From the NCBI GenBank assembly GCA_008123405.1, contig VSSA01000001.1, forward strand, positions 310,001 through 374,000: a DNA stretch of 64,000 nucleotides. The letters are read 5' to 3'. This document shows positions 12,835 through 20,912 of the stretch, one piece after another. The notes beneath the pieces are model-generated. The model made no database searches. It was given only the letters and a program-made list of their open reading frames with translations, and was not told the origin of the DNA. Made by a program: the position numbers and the translations under genes. The first letter of the stretch is position 1; each line of letters begins with the position of its first letter. This DNA is from Nocardioides sp. BGMRC 2183. GTDB lineage: Bacteria; Actinomycetota; Actinomycetes; Propionibacteriales; Nocardioidaceae.

Positions 12835-12863
12835 CCCGGAAGTTGCGATGCGGGTGATAAGAA
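12835..12863 (-). promoter_or_regulatory. Island dyad operator, copy 2 (PucR-type gene 1)
   Basis: The minus strand reads CTTATCACCCGCATCGCAAC followed by TTCCGGGC. It repeats copy 1 about 170 bp farther upstream, with identical CGGAAGTTGC flanks on the plus strand. Confidence 0.55.
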
Positions 12864-12899
12864 ATCGATCTCTTTGGTGGCCTGCGGAGCCTCTGGCGG

Positions 12900-13262
12900 T
12901 CATGGCAGCCGCAGGCTGTCCAGCTGCTCCTCGAGATGCTGCACCAGGGATCGTGCCGACTCCGCAGTGAGCACGAGACGAGGCTCCGGGGCCTCCGTCC
13001 CCTCGATGGCGATCCAGGTGTGGACGTCGCCGACGTAGCGCGCCATCCGGATGATGAGCTCGACAGCGGTCAGGGCATCGGTGACCGGGATGGCGTGACC
13101 CAGTGCCGCGATGACCGGCGCGAACGAGGGCGCGCTCTGGTGGTAACGGTCCTCGGGATGGTCCTGCTCGTGGTGCTCGCGAGCGCACCACGGCGGACAT
13201 GCCTCGGCAAGCCAGCTCGGTCGACCCTCCGGCGGGTGTTGCGTGGGGTCTGGTCCGGTCAT
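12900..13262 (-). CDS. DUF6907-like small protein
   Basis: 120 residues from the ATG at 13262. The N-terminal part has the cysteine/histidine arrangement CPPWC-x2-EHHEQDHPEDRYHQS typical of the actinobacterial DUF6907 family; the C-terminal part (LTAESARSLVQHLEEQLD) is the family's terminal helix. Members are common beside XRE regulators in actinobacterial accessory DNA, and their function is unknown. The Cys/His cluster could bind zinc (inference). A longer frame upstream has no supporting start signal. Confidence 0.6.
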   Translation of the reverse strand: MTGPDPTQHPPEGRPSWLAEACPPWCAREHHEQDHPEDRYHQSAPSFAPVIAALGHAIPVTDALTAVELIIRMARYVGDVHTWIAIEGTEAPEPRLVLTAESARSLVQHLEEQLDSLRLP

Positions 13263-13377
13263 CCTTGCCCTCCGTGCCCGAGAGGTGATCCTCGTCCCAC
13301 GACGGTAGGGGTGACCGCCGACTGTTTCCGACGGTCGGCGGCGACAGGACCACAGGTGCGACACCCATCCACAGATT

Positions 13378-13393
13378 CCCATACGTGTATGGT
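13378..13393 (+). promoter_or_regulatory. XRE operator, copy 1
   Basis: CCCATACGTGTATGGT is an inverted repeat with 7-bp arms, one mismatch and a 2-nt spacer. It ends exactly 35 nt before the GTG at 13428. The right arm also reads as a possible -10 (TATGGT), so a bound protein would block transcription. Confidence 0.7.
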
Positions 13394-13427
13394 CAGAGGC
13401 TAGAACGTCAGCAGGAATGCTGAGCGG

Positions 13428-14033
13428 GTGGCGAGTGGAGGAGAGGGCGCGCCGACCTGGGCGGAGTTCACGGTCGAACTGGGCCAAAACTTCTCTCGCC
13501 ACCGTGTTGCCCTCGGCCTGAGTCAGGAGCGAGTCGCGCGGATGGCAGGTGTCGAGCCGTACACCTATCAGAAGTACGAGATGGGGCAGTCGAGACCGGG
13601 CGGCGCAGCCAACCCGACGGTTCAGACGGTCGCGGCAATCGGCCAGGTGCTGGAGGTGCGGCTATGCGATCTGCTGCCGCGCAATGTTCCTCGCCTCGCG
13701 TTGGCGACGCCCGTCGGAGCCCGGCCGCCACGCGCGTCGGCCATCCAGGTTGCGTCCACGCAGGTGGCAGCGCCGCAAACGTGGCACGACGCTATGGTCG
13801 CGTTCGGCCACAACCTCGCACGTGTCCGCGGCGACCTCGGCCTGAGCCAGGAGCGGGCGGCGTGGATGGCGGGCCTGGCGCCGTATACGTATCAGAAGTT
13901 CGAGAAGGGGGAGTCGCGGCCGGGCACTCCGGCCAACCCCCGCTTGAGGAACGCGCTGGCGATCAGCCAGGCCCTGGACGTGTGGTTGTGGGATCTGCTG
14001 CCCGCGCTACCCGACCTCACCCAGGGCCGATGA
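13428..14033 (+). CDS. Tandem double-HTH XRE-family regulator
   Basis: 201 residues made of two Cro/C1-type helix-turn-helix domains that duplicate each other: residues ~12-85 (LGLSQERVARMAGVEPYTYQKYE) and ~118-195 (LGLSQERAAWMAGLAPYTYQKFE), joined by a Pro/Ala linker. A single chain could therefore bind both arms of the dyad operator upstream. The GTG start is supported by the conserved 35-nt spacing to that operator. No effector domain is visible. The single-domain relative at 14101-14418 is probably derived from the same ancestor. Confidence 0.85.
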   Translation: MASGGEGAPTWAEFTVELGQNFSRHRVALGLSQERVARMAGVEPYTYQKYEMGQSRPGGAANPTVQTVAAIGQVLEVRLCDLLPRNVPRLALATPVGARPPRASAIQVASTQVAAPQTWHDAMVAFGHNLARVRGDLGLSQERAAWMAGLAPYTYQKFEKGESRPGTPANPRLRNALAISQALDVWLWDLLPALPDLTQGR

Positions 14034-14050
14034 CGAGCCATCTCGGGATT

Positions 14051-14066
14051 GCCATACGCAGATGGG
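14051..14066 (+). promoter_or_regulatory. XRE operator, copy 2
   Basis: GCCATACGCAGATGGG is a degenerate copy of the CCCATAC-N2-GTATGGG dyad and ends 35 nt before the ATG at 14101. Confidence 0.6.
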
Positions 14067-14100
14067 AGGCCGCCGTGGAACACTCAGGAATGCTGGCGCC

Positions 14101-14418
14101 ATGAGCAGACCTAGGCCGACACGGCGAACGAGACCCACCACGACGACCTGGGCCGACGCCGCCGTCGAGTTCGGTCACAACCTCGCCCGCGCGCGCGCGA
14201 AGCTGCGACTGAGCCAGGAGGGCGTGGCCCAGCGGGCCGGGATCTCGGCCTTCACGTATCAGAAGTACGAGAAGGGCGAGTCGAGGCCGGGCAGTCCGGC
14301 GAATCCCACGCTGACCGTGCTCGTCGCGCTCAGCCAAGCCCTCGAGGTGCCCGTCGCAAAGCTGCTGCCGTCGAAACTCCCCGACCTCACGAGTGGGGAG
14401 CTACGTGGCCGGCGGTGA
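14101..14418 (+). CDS. XRE-family regulator, single HTH
   Basis: 105 residues: a basic, threonine-rich N-terminus (~25 residues) followed by one Cro/C1-type HTH (LRLSQEGVAQRAGISAFTYQKYE) and the SRPGSPANPTL strand shared with the tandem-HTH neighbour. The sequence AGGAATGCTG precedes the start of both genes, so the leader was duplicated along with the operator. The ATG is preferred over an in-frame upstream GTG because of the 35-nt spacing rule. Confidence 0.8.
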   Translation: MSRPRPTRRTRPTTTTWADAAVEFGHNLARARAKLRLSQEGVAQRAGISAFTYQKYEKGESRPGSPANPTLTVLVALSQALEVPVAKLLPSKLPDLTSGELRGRR

Positions 14419-14504
14419 CGTCGGCACTTCATCTGCGGCGAGCCGGGGCCCGGCGGGACGCACACCACGGCCTGGCCGTGGCGAAGAGTGCGGCTGTACT
14501 CAAG

Positions 14505-14578
14505 CCCCGGTGGGCCGTGGGCGAGCGACGTCGTAGGTGCGTTGCTCGAGGGTGGCCAGCAGCAAGGTGCGCCGACCA
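14505..14578 (-). pseudogene. Collapsed remnant of the membrane coiled-coil gene
   Basis: The left part matches the last ~50 bp of the coiled-coil genes at 20913 and 25370 (the codons for RTYDIAHPRP and LATLEQ). It then passes, at GGGTGGCCAG (14550-14559), directly into the sequence that lies upstream of those genes (CAGCAAGGT-GCGCCGA). GGGTGGCCAG flanks the intact gene as a direct repeat (20963-20972 and 21326-21335), so one recombination between repeats removes the whole reading frame. What remains is a scar. Confidence 0.75.
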
Positions 14579-14597
14579 GTGGATTGCGCTCTCGGTC

Positions 14598-15818
14598 TCA
14601 GCGGGGGCGGCGTCCGCCACCGTCCAGCTCCCACAGCGGAAGCACCAGATGCAGTGCAGCCTGGAGCAAGATCGTGGAACCGCCGTCGTCACCGTCCAGG
14701 AAGCCATAGAGCTTGCGCATCTTGTCGAGGTGGTTGACGACGCTTCCTTCATGGATCCCGAGCCGCTTCGCCACCGCCCTGCGGGAGCCGCCCTTGCGAA
14801 CGCTGCACAGGAACGTGGTGGCGAGGGTGATCCGTCGCTTCTCACTCTGCTCCATGAGCGGCCCGAGGAGTTCGGCGATCTGCACGACTGTCGTTTCGCT
14901 CGGATCGGCATGCAGGAAGCCCAGGTTCGGCAAGGGGAGCAGTCGCGGCGGCGGTGACGCCGACACCCCGGCCCTGACGAGGCGATACCTCAACAGTGCT
15001 GTCTTGTACGCCGCCGCCACCTCATCCGCGGCCACGGGCCCCACTGCGATGACGGTCGTCGGCGTCGGCCGTGACCCTGAACGCGTGCCGGACGGCCGCG
15101 TTCCCGGCGGCCGGTGTTCCTCGATCGCGAGGAGGTGATCGACAGTCTGCCGTCCCACCACCGATGGCTCGGCCGGTTCTGCTGGTGCAGCCGTGCCGTT
15201 CGGCGGCGGGGGATCGTAGACCACGACGCACAGCGCGGTCTGCGTTCCGCCCCAGCGCCTCTCGGCATCGGAGAGCACATCGTCAGGGCACGGGTGCGCG
15301 GCTCGGGCACAGGCGGGGTGCGCACGGACTTCGGACGTGATCCTCTCGCGGAGCCGGGCGATGTACCTGTCCAGGGCAGCGTCGACCCGCTGGGCATGGA
15401 GGCGACCATGCGGCAGGCACCTCCACTGTGCGCGGATCACCTCGCGGACGGTGCCGAGCGCCTCGTCGAGGAGGTGCAGACGGGCCGCCGTCGGGAGGTC
15501 GATCATCGCCGGATCGCCCATGGCCGCGGAGATGCTGACCTCGGCGTGCGGAGAGGGCAGGACGCGGTCCTCGACGATGCATGCGAACTCCTCCGCCGCC
15601 GCAATGAGACTCTCGAGCAACCGGTCGGCGGTCGATGGTTCGAACTCCGCGGCGCAGTCGCGCTCAGCGAGGCGCCGCCGCAGCCCGTCTGTCACCGCGC
15701 TCCTGCGCGAGCGCAGCTCGGTGCCCACATAGTGGGGCACGGGTATCAGGCCGAGTTCGACGCGGAGCTGGTTGAGGTGCCGCCGCGCCAGTTCGCGTTG
15801 GCCAGGGTTGTCAGTCAT
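14598..15818 (-). CDS. PucR-like transcriptional regulator 2
   Basis: 406 residues from the ATG at 15818, which has GGAGGG upstream. The C-terminal HTH (SVRKGGSRRAVAKRLGIHEGSVV then NHLDKMRKLYGF) has the PucR/CdaR layout; the N-terminal ~330 residues are alpha-helical and not recognised. A conserved cysteine pair (CARAAHPC) is in the middle. The order HTH plus hydrophobic tail parallels the regulator at 11119-12447, although overall similarity is low. One copy of the island dyad lies about 125-160 nt upstream in the same orientation. Confidence 0.7.
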   Translation of the reverse strand: MTDNPGQRELARRHLNQLRVELGLIPVPHYVGTELRSRRSAVTDGLRRRLAERDCAAEFEPSTADRLLESLIAAAEEFACIVEDRVLPSPHAEVSISAAMGDPAMIDLPTAARLHLLDEALGTVREVIRAQWRCLPHGRLHAQRVDAALDRYIARLRERITSEVRAHPACARAAHPCPDDVLSDAERRWGGTQTALCVVVYDPPPPNGTAAPAEPAEPSVVGRQTVDHLLAIEEHRPPGTRPSGTRSGSRPTPTTVIAVGPVAADEVAAAYKTALLRYRLVRAGVSASPPPRLLPLPNLGFLHADPSETTVVQIAELLGPLMEQSEKRRITLATTFLCSVRKGGSRRAVAKRLGIHEGSVVNHLDKMRKLYGFLDGDDGGSTILLQAALHLVLPLWELDGGGRRPR

Positions 15819-15941
15819 CAGGGTCCCTCCTGCAATGAGAGGTAGGGCTGCTCTCCCGTTCAGCCCATGCCGCCGTGCTGCGGCCCCAACCTCACTGGTT
15901 TTCGGGGCATTCGTCACGCCCGGACGGCACTGACGGCTGAG

Positions 15942-15977
15942 AAAACCCGAGAACTACTAACGCGCATGACAACTCTT
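15942..15977 (-). promoter_or_regulatory. Island dyad operator, copy 3 (PucR-like gene 2)
   Basis: The minus strand reads GTTGTCATGCGCGTTAGTAG followed by TTCTCGGGTTTT. Its left arm and CGGGTTT tail are conserved and its right arm is weak. It faces the regulator starting at 15818. A separate palindrome, GCACAACTTGTTGTGC, is at 15987-16002. Confidence 0.5.
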
Positions 15978-16036
15978 GTGTACGATGCACAACTTGTTGT
16001 GCCCAGGCCGATCGGCACAACGTGTCGGGCAGAACT

Positions 16037-16052
16037 CCCATACGGGTATGGG
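16037..16052 (+). promoter_or_regulatory. XRE operator, copy 3 (perfect dyad)
   Basis: CCCATACGGGTATGGG has two perfect 7-bp arms around GG. It ends 35 nt before the GTG at 16087, the same distance as copies 1 and 2. Confidence 0.7.
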
Positions 16053-16086
16053 TGACTGCAGGTCCCTGCCAGCCGACGCTGGGACG

Positions 16087-16359
16087 GTGGCTGCTCATCC
16101 GACCTCGCCGCGTTATCCGGACCGGGCGCAGGCGTTCAGCGATCGATTGAAGTGGCTGAGGAACGAGCGGGGCCTCAGCCAGACCCAGGTGGCCGAGCTG
16201 GCCACCATCAGCAGGACGCGCTACCAACAGCTCGAGTGGAACCGCAAGGGTCCGCGAGATCCGGACGGACCCGCCAATCCGACCCTGGACGTCCTCTGGC
16301 AACTAGCCGACGCTCTCGACGTCACTATCGGTGACCTCCTCGACCCGACGTCAGACTGA
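16087..16359 (+). CDS. XRE-family regulator, single HTH
   Basis: 90 residues with one Cro/C1-type HTH (ERGLSQTQVAELATISRTRYQQLE) and the same PANPTLDVLWQLADALDV ending as the other two XRE genes. An upstream in-frame ATG at 16048 would lie inside the operator dyad; the GTG at 16087 restores the 35-nt operator-to-start spacing of the other two genes and is preferred. It is convergent with the RCC1-like gene across a shared hairpin terminator. Confidence 0.75.
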   Translation: MAAHPTSPRYPDRAQAFSDRLKWLRNERGLSQTQVAELATISRTRYQQLEWNRKGPRDPDGPANPTLDVLWQLADALDVTIGDLLDPTSD

Positions 16360-16371
16360 CCACCGCGTGAC

Positions 16372-16411
16372 GACGGGGCTGGTCCGACCTGGTGGTCGAG
16401 CCAGCCCCGTC
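16372..16411. terminator. Bidirectional hairpin terminator
   Basis: GACGGGGCTGG (16372-16382) pairs perfectly with CCAGCCCCGTC (16401-16411) between two convergent genes (XRE and RCC1-like). Confidence 0.7.
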
Positions 16412-16430
16412 TCAGGGTGCAATCGCGTGG

Positions 16431-17963
16431 TCAGGCCCTGAACTTGACCTTCGCGGTGCTGCCCGCGACGGTCTTGGAGCCGACGTACTTCCAGGTGGCG
16501 GTGTATTTGCCGCGCTTCAACTTCTTGATCACCGCGGTGGCCTGGCCCTTGGCGTTGACCCGGACGGCGACCTTCTTGTGCGACTTGCTCTTCAGGGTCA
16601 GGATCGCCTTGCCCGCAGCCGAGACGCCCGTGGCGGTGCGGACCTTGATCTTGAACGCCGCCTTCTTGACCAGCTTCTTGGTCTTGCCCTTCAGCGTCGG
16701 CTTGCTCGCCTTGACCGTGCTGGCCGCCTTGCGGACGGTCAGCTTCGCGGGGGTCGAGGTGGACGGGTCCGTGGCGGCGTCACCGCTGTACGCCGCGGTG
16801 ATGTTCCGCGTGCCCACGGCGAGGTTCCGCGGCAGGGTCCAGGTGGCTTTGCCGTCAACGAGGGGCTTGGTGACCTGAGTGCCCCCCATGGTGAAGGTGA
16901 CCGATCCGGTCGGAGTCTCGCCGTCCGAGCTGACGGTGGCGGTAGCTTTGCGGGTCGCCCCGTACTGACCGACAGCGGGGGCGAGGCTGACCTGGACGGT
17001 GGAGGCGACCGTGGGGATCGCGATCAGCGCGGCAGCGTGCGCCGTGCCGAGGGCAACGGTCGACACCGGTTCGCCGGTGAGCTCTGCCGGGACGGCAAGG
17101 TTGGTGTTGCTGCCCCAATGGTGCACGACGCCGTCCGCGGTAACGGCCATGGCGTTCCCAGTGCCGAGGGCGAGGTCGACGACGGTTCCCGCTGGGGTGG
17201 CGCCGTCGAAGGTCGGCTCGCCAGCGGGCGCACCGGGGCCCCACAGATCGATGGTGCCGTCTTCGAAGACCACGCCGTTCGACGCCGGGCCGTTCGTGAC
17301 GTCGACCACCTTCTTGCCGCCGAAGTCGGGCACGTCGTGGAGGCCGGGGAGTGCAGCGCCCCAGGAGGTGACAGTGCCGTCGGCGTGGCGTGCGATGAGG
17401 TGGGTCAACGACGCAGAGACGTCGACCAGACCGGTCATGTCCGGCGGTGAGTAGGCCGGTGTTGCTCCCCAGACTGCGAGGGTGCCGTCGGGACGTACGG
17501 CGTAGCCCGTGGCACCCTGGAGGGCGATTGCCTGCGCGCGGAGGTCGACCGGCACCTCGCTGAGCTCAACAGAGTCGCCCCAGGCGGTGATGCGGCCGTC
17601 GTCGTGGAGGACTGCACCCTCCCCGAGAGTCAGTGCGATTGCGGCCGCATCGGTGAGGTCGGTCGGCGCGAAGGCGACCTCGGATCGAGTGGCAGTGCCC
17701 CAGACGCGGACTCCTCCGTCGCGGGTCACCACACCGGTGGCGACCATGCTGGCCGCGACCGACCTCACCGGGCCGGTGAGATCGGCCGGGATGGGGATCG
17801 CCTCGCCCGCATTCGGGTTGGCCGAGTCGCCCCACGTGACGAGGGTCCCGGCGTCGGCAGCGGGTGGAGCGGTGACGGAGTGAGCCGCGACACCGACTCC
17901 TCCGACCAGACCGAGGGTCACGGCGCTGGCCGCGGTCGCGGCCAGCAGGGTGTGCAATCGCAT
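16431..17963 (-). CDS. Secreted RCC1-like beta-propeller protein with Ig-like C-terminus (copy 1)
   Basis: 510 residues. Residues 1-27 form a signal peptide ending near GVAAHS. Residues ~40-300 contain repeats of the form VxxWG-x(n)-P-x(n)-A-x-G-x-x-H/A-x-x-A with recurring WG (for example VTWGDS, VWGTA, AWGDS, VWGAT), typical of RCC1/BNR-like propellers. Residues ~320-415 are an Ig-like domain (TPTGSVTFTMGG), then a lysine-rich Ig-like ending. No LPXTG or membrane anchor is seen, so it is released or held by the basic tail. GGGAGAA precedes the ATG. It is more divergent than the two tandem copies downstream. Ligand unknown. Confidence 0.8.
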   Translation of the reverse strand: MRLHTLLAATAASAVTLGLVGGVGVAAHSVTAPPAADAGTLVTWGDSANPNAGEAIPIPADLTGPVRSVAASMVATGVVTRDGGVRVWGTATRSEVAFAPTDLTDAAAIALTLGEGAVLHDDGRITAWGDSVELSEVPVDLRAQAIALQGATGYAVRPDGTLAVWGATPAYSPPDMTGLVDVSASLTHLIARHADGTVTSWGAALPGLHDVPDFGGKKVVDVTNGPASNGVVFEDGTIDLWGPGAPAGEPTFDGATPAGTVVDLALGTGNAMAVTADGVVHHWGSNTNLAVPAELTGEPVSTVALGTAHAAALIAIPTVASTVQVSLAPAVGQYGATRKATATVSSDGETPTGSVTFTMGGTQVTKPLVDGKATWTLPRNLAVGTRNITAAYSGDAATDPSTSTPAKLTVRKAASTVKASKPTLKGKTKKLVKKAAFKIKVRTATGVSAAGKAILTLKSKSHKKVAVRVNAKGQATAVIKKLKRGKYTATWKYVGSKTVAGSTAKVKFRA

Positions 17964-18073
17964 GGTGGTTCTCCCAGTTCAAATCGGTGGAGAGGCTCTC
18001 CCGGGTGTGTGCGCCGATCATCTTGCGGACAACCACGTCCCTGCGGGAGAGCCAGCGCAAGATCTCCGCAAAG

Positions 18074-18104
18074 AAAACCCGAAACTTGTCAACCACCTCA
18101 CAAG
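18074..18104 (-). promoter_or_regulatory. Island dyad operator, copy 4 (RCC1-like gene 1)
   Basis: The minus strand reads CTTGTGAGGTGGTTGACAAG, both arms intact, followed by TTTCGGGTTTT. It lies 111-141 nt upstream of the start at 17963. Confidence 0.65.
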
Positions 18105-18129
18105 TCCTGCCGCCCAACCGTGTCGATGA

Positions 18130-18156
18130 CGCGGCAACGGGAGCCGCGTTGCCGCG
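18130..18156 (-). terminator. Hairpin downstream of six-Cys gene A
   Basis: CGCGGCAAC (18130-18138) pairs with GTTGCCGCG (18148-18156), about 40 nt beyond the stop of the minus-strand gene. Confidence 0.5.
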
Positions 18157-18197
18157 CCATCGAGAGCGCACAGATGGCTTGAATCAGCGCCGGTCGG

Positions 18198-18833
18198 TCA
18201 CGGGTTGGTGCGGAAGTCGATCACGTCGTCGACGTCGAAGGTGATGTCGTTGAGCGTGACGCCACCACTCATGAAGCCGAGGCAGGCGGCGTTCTGGTTG
18301 GAGAGGGTGAAGCCCGAGCCGTCGAGGATCAGGTCCTGCGTGGTCTCGTCGTAGGTGACACCGATGGTTCCATCGACGTTGGCGGTGCAGGTGGCCTGCC
18401 TGAGCTGGCCGCAGTTGCGCGCGAGGGTCACGGTGCCGGAGATGACGTCGCTGAGACCGTCCGTCGCGTCGCTGTCCTCGAACGTGCCAGTGGCGCAGGT
18501 GGTGCTGTTGAGCGTGATGACGGGGTCGATGCCGAGCGCGCCGTCACAGGTGAGGTTGAGAGCCGAGTAGTCCACGGTGACGACGCCGCCCGCGGTGGCG
18601 CCGGCGTCGATCGTGCCGCTGACATTGCCTCCGCTGCAACCGAAGGTCAGACCCGCGACATTGGCGGTGCCACCCTCGTAGGCGCCGCTGATCGGCTGCG
18701 CGCCGGAGGTGGCCCCGTCGACGTGGACGTAGTTGATGCTGGAGGCCGGGCCGGCGTTCGCGGTGGAGCTGAGGGCGAGGAGGGAGGCGCCCACCAGGGC
18801 GCCGCCGGCGACAAGGGTCTTTCGCAGATGCAT
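18198..18833 (-). CDS. Secreted six-cysteine beta-rich protein A
   Basis: 211 residues from the ATG at 18833 (MHLRKTLVAGG). A signal peptide is cleaved after STANA (about residue 27). The mature part is small-residue-rich, beta-like, and contains six cysteines in FGCSGG, LTCDG, TTCATG, RNCGQ, ATCTAN and AACLGF contexts; all six are conserved in paralogues B and C, implying three disulfides. It ends DFRTNP. I recognise no named family. It is divergent from an RCC1-like gene, sharing a ~260-bp control region. Confidence 0.75.
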   Translation of the reverse strand: MHLRKTLVAGGALVGASLLALSSTANAGPASSINYVHVDGATSGAQPISGAYEGGTANVAGLTFGCSGGNVSGTIDAGATAGGVVTVDYSALNLTCDGALGIDPVITLNSTTCATGTFEDSDATDGLSDVISGTVTLARNCGQLRQATCTANVDGTIGVTYDETTQDLILDGSGFTLSNQNAACLGFMSGGVTLNDITFDVDDVIDFRTNP

Positions 18834-18945
18834 GTCGTGCTTCCTGTCTCGGAGGAGGACGCCGGGATCGGCGCTGGACGGCATCCTGGCCGCGTCGGCG
18901 GACCGAGTGGCGGTCGCGAGGCCGACGCGATCGAACTTCTCCCGG

Positions 18946-18979
18946 TTTTCATCATGCGGGTGACAACTTTTGGGGTTGG
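18946..18979 (+). promoter_or_regulatory. Island dyad operator, copy 5 (RCC1-like gene 2)
   Basis: It reads TTCATCATGCGGGTGACAAC followed by TTTTGGGGTTGG. It lies 118-150 nt before the RCC1-like start and within the divergent region shared with six-Cys gene A. Confidence 0.6.
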
Positions 18980-19096
18980 TTCTGGTGAGTGTTGCCGTGT
19001 TCGTTCCCTTGCTGGACGCAGGGACTTACGTTGTGCCGCAGGTCACGCCCCGACCTGGGCGTGGGGACGATGGACGTAACGAGGTGAGGAGTCGTG

Positions 19097-20770
19097 ATGC
19101 GAGGACGGTTGATGCGGCGGGGGGCGGTCCTGGTGGCCGCGCTCGCGGTGGGAGTGGCGGGCGCTGTGGGCGCGGTGGCGCCACCGGTGGCGAGTGCGGA
19201 GGAGGTTGCGCCGCTGACGACGCCGGGGATGGCGGTGCCGTTGGAGCGGGCCGGGGAGCTGAGGCTGTGGGGGGACAACACCTACGACCAGGCGACCGTC
19301 CCGGCATCGCTGCGGGGTGTGGCGATCTCGCAGGTGGTGTTCCCGGACGCGGCCGCACTGGCGTTGACGGCGGACGGCCGGGTGGTCGGGTGGGGTAGCA
19401 ATGCGGATCGGTTGCAGCAGGTGCCCGACGAGGTCGCCTCGGCCAAGGTCGCCCAGATCGCGACAGGCCCCTATGGGGGGGCATACGCAGGGGCGGTGAC
19501 CCGTGACGGGCGGGTGCTGACCTGGGGCGCGAAGCGCGCCTTCGCCACGCCGCTGAATGTTCCGGCGGGGCTGCGTGGGGTCAAGCAGCTGGCCATCGCG
19601 GACTTCGCTGCGGCGGCCTTGAAGGACGACGGCTCCGTGGTGGCCTGGGGGATGCCCGACTACGGAAGAACCGCGGTCCCTGAGGGCCTGAAGGCGACCG
19701 CGATCACCGCCCAGGACCACCAGTTCTTCGCGCTCACCGAGCAGGGCACCGTGGTCACGTGGGGATACCCGGTGACCGGGGGCCTGCCGGCGATGGTGCA
19801 GATTCCGGGGAACGTGAAGGCAATCGCCTCAACCACCACCGGGACGTTGGCGTTGCTAGCCGATGACACCCTGGTCGCCTTCGGGACAACCGCTGGCGCA
19901 CTTCCGCCGGCGGAGTTTCTGGCCGGGGATCCGCTCCTCCTGGCCAATGGCGGCGTGGGCGAGTTCGCATACGTAGATGCGTCCCGGGCAGTCCGTTACT
20001 GGAACCGAGGTGACCGAACCGGAACGAGGCCCCCGGGGGAGGTGCCAGCTGAGTTGGATGGTCAGGATCTGGCCCAGATCGTGCTCGGTTCCTTCAAGTC
20101 GAGTTCTATCGGGTACCCGAACTCTCTGGTGGGGGGTGTGATCGTCACCAAGATGCTGCGGGCCGCAGCGCCGAAGATCACCGGTACGGCGCGGGTCGGG
20201 TCGCGGTTGACCGCGACGCCCGGCACGTTCTCGGGCGCACCAGACGACGTGGCCGGTCAGTGGCTGGCCAACGGTGCACCGATCGCTGGCGCGACCGGAA
20301 CGAGCCTGGTGCTTACCTCGGCGATGGTCGGCAAACGGATCTCGTATGAGTCGACCGCGACCAAGGCCGGCGAAGAGACAGTGTCCTCGACCTCCACGGC
20401 AGCCAAGGTGTCACCGGCCGGGAAGGTGGCCTCGAAGACGAAGGTCGTCAAGGTCGCGGTGGCCAAGAAGGCCGCCAAAGTGAGCGTGACCGGCAAGGTG
20501 ACCGCCTCGAAGTCCGTGGCCGGCAAGGCGAAGGTGACGATCAAGAAGGGCAAGAAGGCGATCGTCGCCAAGAGCGTCAAGGTCAACGCGAAGGGCGCGG
20601 TCAAGCTGACGGTCAAGAAGTTCGCCAACCTGGTGGCCAAGAAGCTGCGCGCCAAGGGCAAGAAGGCCAAGACCGCCTACCGCGGCAAGTACACGGTGAC
20701 CATCGCCTACGCCGGCAACGCCCAGGTCAAGCCGAGCAAGGCGACCAAGAACTTCACGATCCGCAGATAG
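19097..20770 (+). CDS. Secreted RCC1-like protein with lysine-rich Ig-like C-terminus (copy 2)
   Basis: 557 residues from the ATG at 19097 (GTG at 19094 also possible; GGTGAGGAG upstream). The signal peptide ends at VASAE (~35). Residues ~50-340 carry RCC1-type WG repeats (RLWGDNTYDQ, VVGWGSNAD, VLTWGAK, VVAWGMPDYG, VVTWGYPV). Residues ~350-415 are an Ig-like or invasin-like domain, and ~420-557 are a strongly basic, AKKxxK-rich Ig-like domain ending in RR. No sorting signal is visible; the cationic tail could bind anionic wall polymers (inference). Its N- and C-terminal DNA is almost identical to copy 3, while the middle differs. Confidence 0.8.
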   Translation: MRGRLMRRGAVLVAALAVGVAGAVGAVAPPVASAEEVAPLTTPGMAVPLERAGELRLWGDNTYDQATVPASLRGVAISQVVFPDAAALALTADGRVVGWGSNADRLQQVPDEVASAKVAQIATGPYGGAYAGAVTRDGRVLTWGAKRAFATPLNVPAGLRGVKQLAIADFAAAALKDDGSVVAWGMPDYGRTAVPEGLKATAITAQDHQFFALTEQGTVVTWGYPVTGGLPAMVQIPGNVKAIASTTTGTLALLADDTLVAFGTTAGALPPAEFLAGDPLLLANGGVGEFAYVDASRAVRYWNRGDRTGTRPPGEVPAELDGQDLAQIVLGSFKSSSIGYPNSLVGGVIVTKMLRAAAPKITGTARVGSRLTATPGTFSGAPDDVAGQWLANGAPIAGATGTSLVLTSAMVGKRISYESTATKAGEETVSSTSTAAKVSPAGKVASKTKVVKVAVAKKAAKVSVTGKVTASKSVAGKAKVTIKKGKKAIVAKSVKVNAKGAVKLTVKKFANLVAKKLRAKGKKAKTAYRGKYTVTIAYAGNAQVKPSKATKNFTIRR

Positions 20771-20799
20771 CAGACAGCAGCACCGATCCCTCACGTCAC

Positions 20800-20841
20800 T
20801 GCGGTGGCGCCCCGACCAGACTCGGCCAGGGCGCCACCGCA
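20800..20841. terminator. Bidirectional hairpin terminator after RCC1-like gene 2
   Basis: TGCGGTGGCGCC (20800-20811) pairs with GGCGCCACCGCA (20830-20841) between convergent genes; it is duplicated at 25267-25308. Confidence 0.7.
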
Positions 20842-20912
20842 CACGTGCGCCCACTGCCACCCGCCGGCCCAGGCCAGCCCAGGCCGGCAAGGGAGCCCCA
20901 GGCGGACGCGGT

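Larger units (their letters stand above)
12448..12899. other. 452-bp intergenic region upstream of the PucR-type gene
   Basis: I see no convincing gene here. It holds a strong 15-bp hairpin (12493-12525) and two copies of the dyad motif (12663-12692 and 12835-12863), both oriented toward the minus-strand regulator. The AT content around the two motif copies is higher than in flanking genes. Confidence 0.7.

Noticed and set aside
14062-14100. Upstream in-frame extension of the second XRE gene
   Set aside because: It would begin inside its operator; the ATG at 14101 fits the spacing and the shared AGGAATGCTG leader.
16048-16359. ATG at 16048 as start of the third XRE gene
   Set aside because: It lies inside the operator dyad; the GTG at 16087 restores the 35-nt operator-start spacing of the two sister genes.
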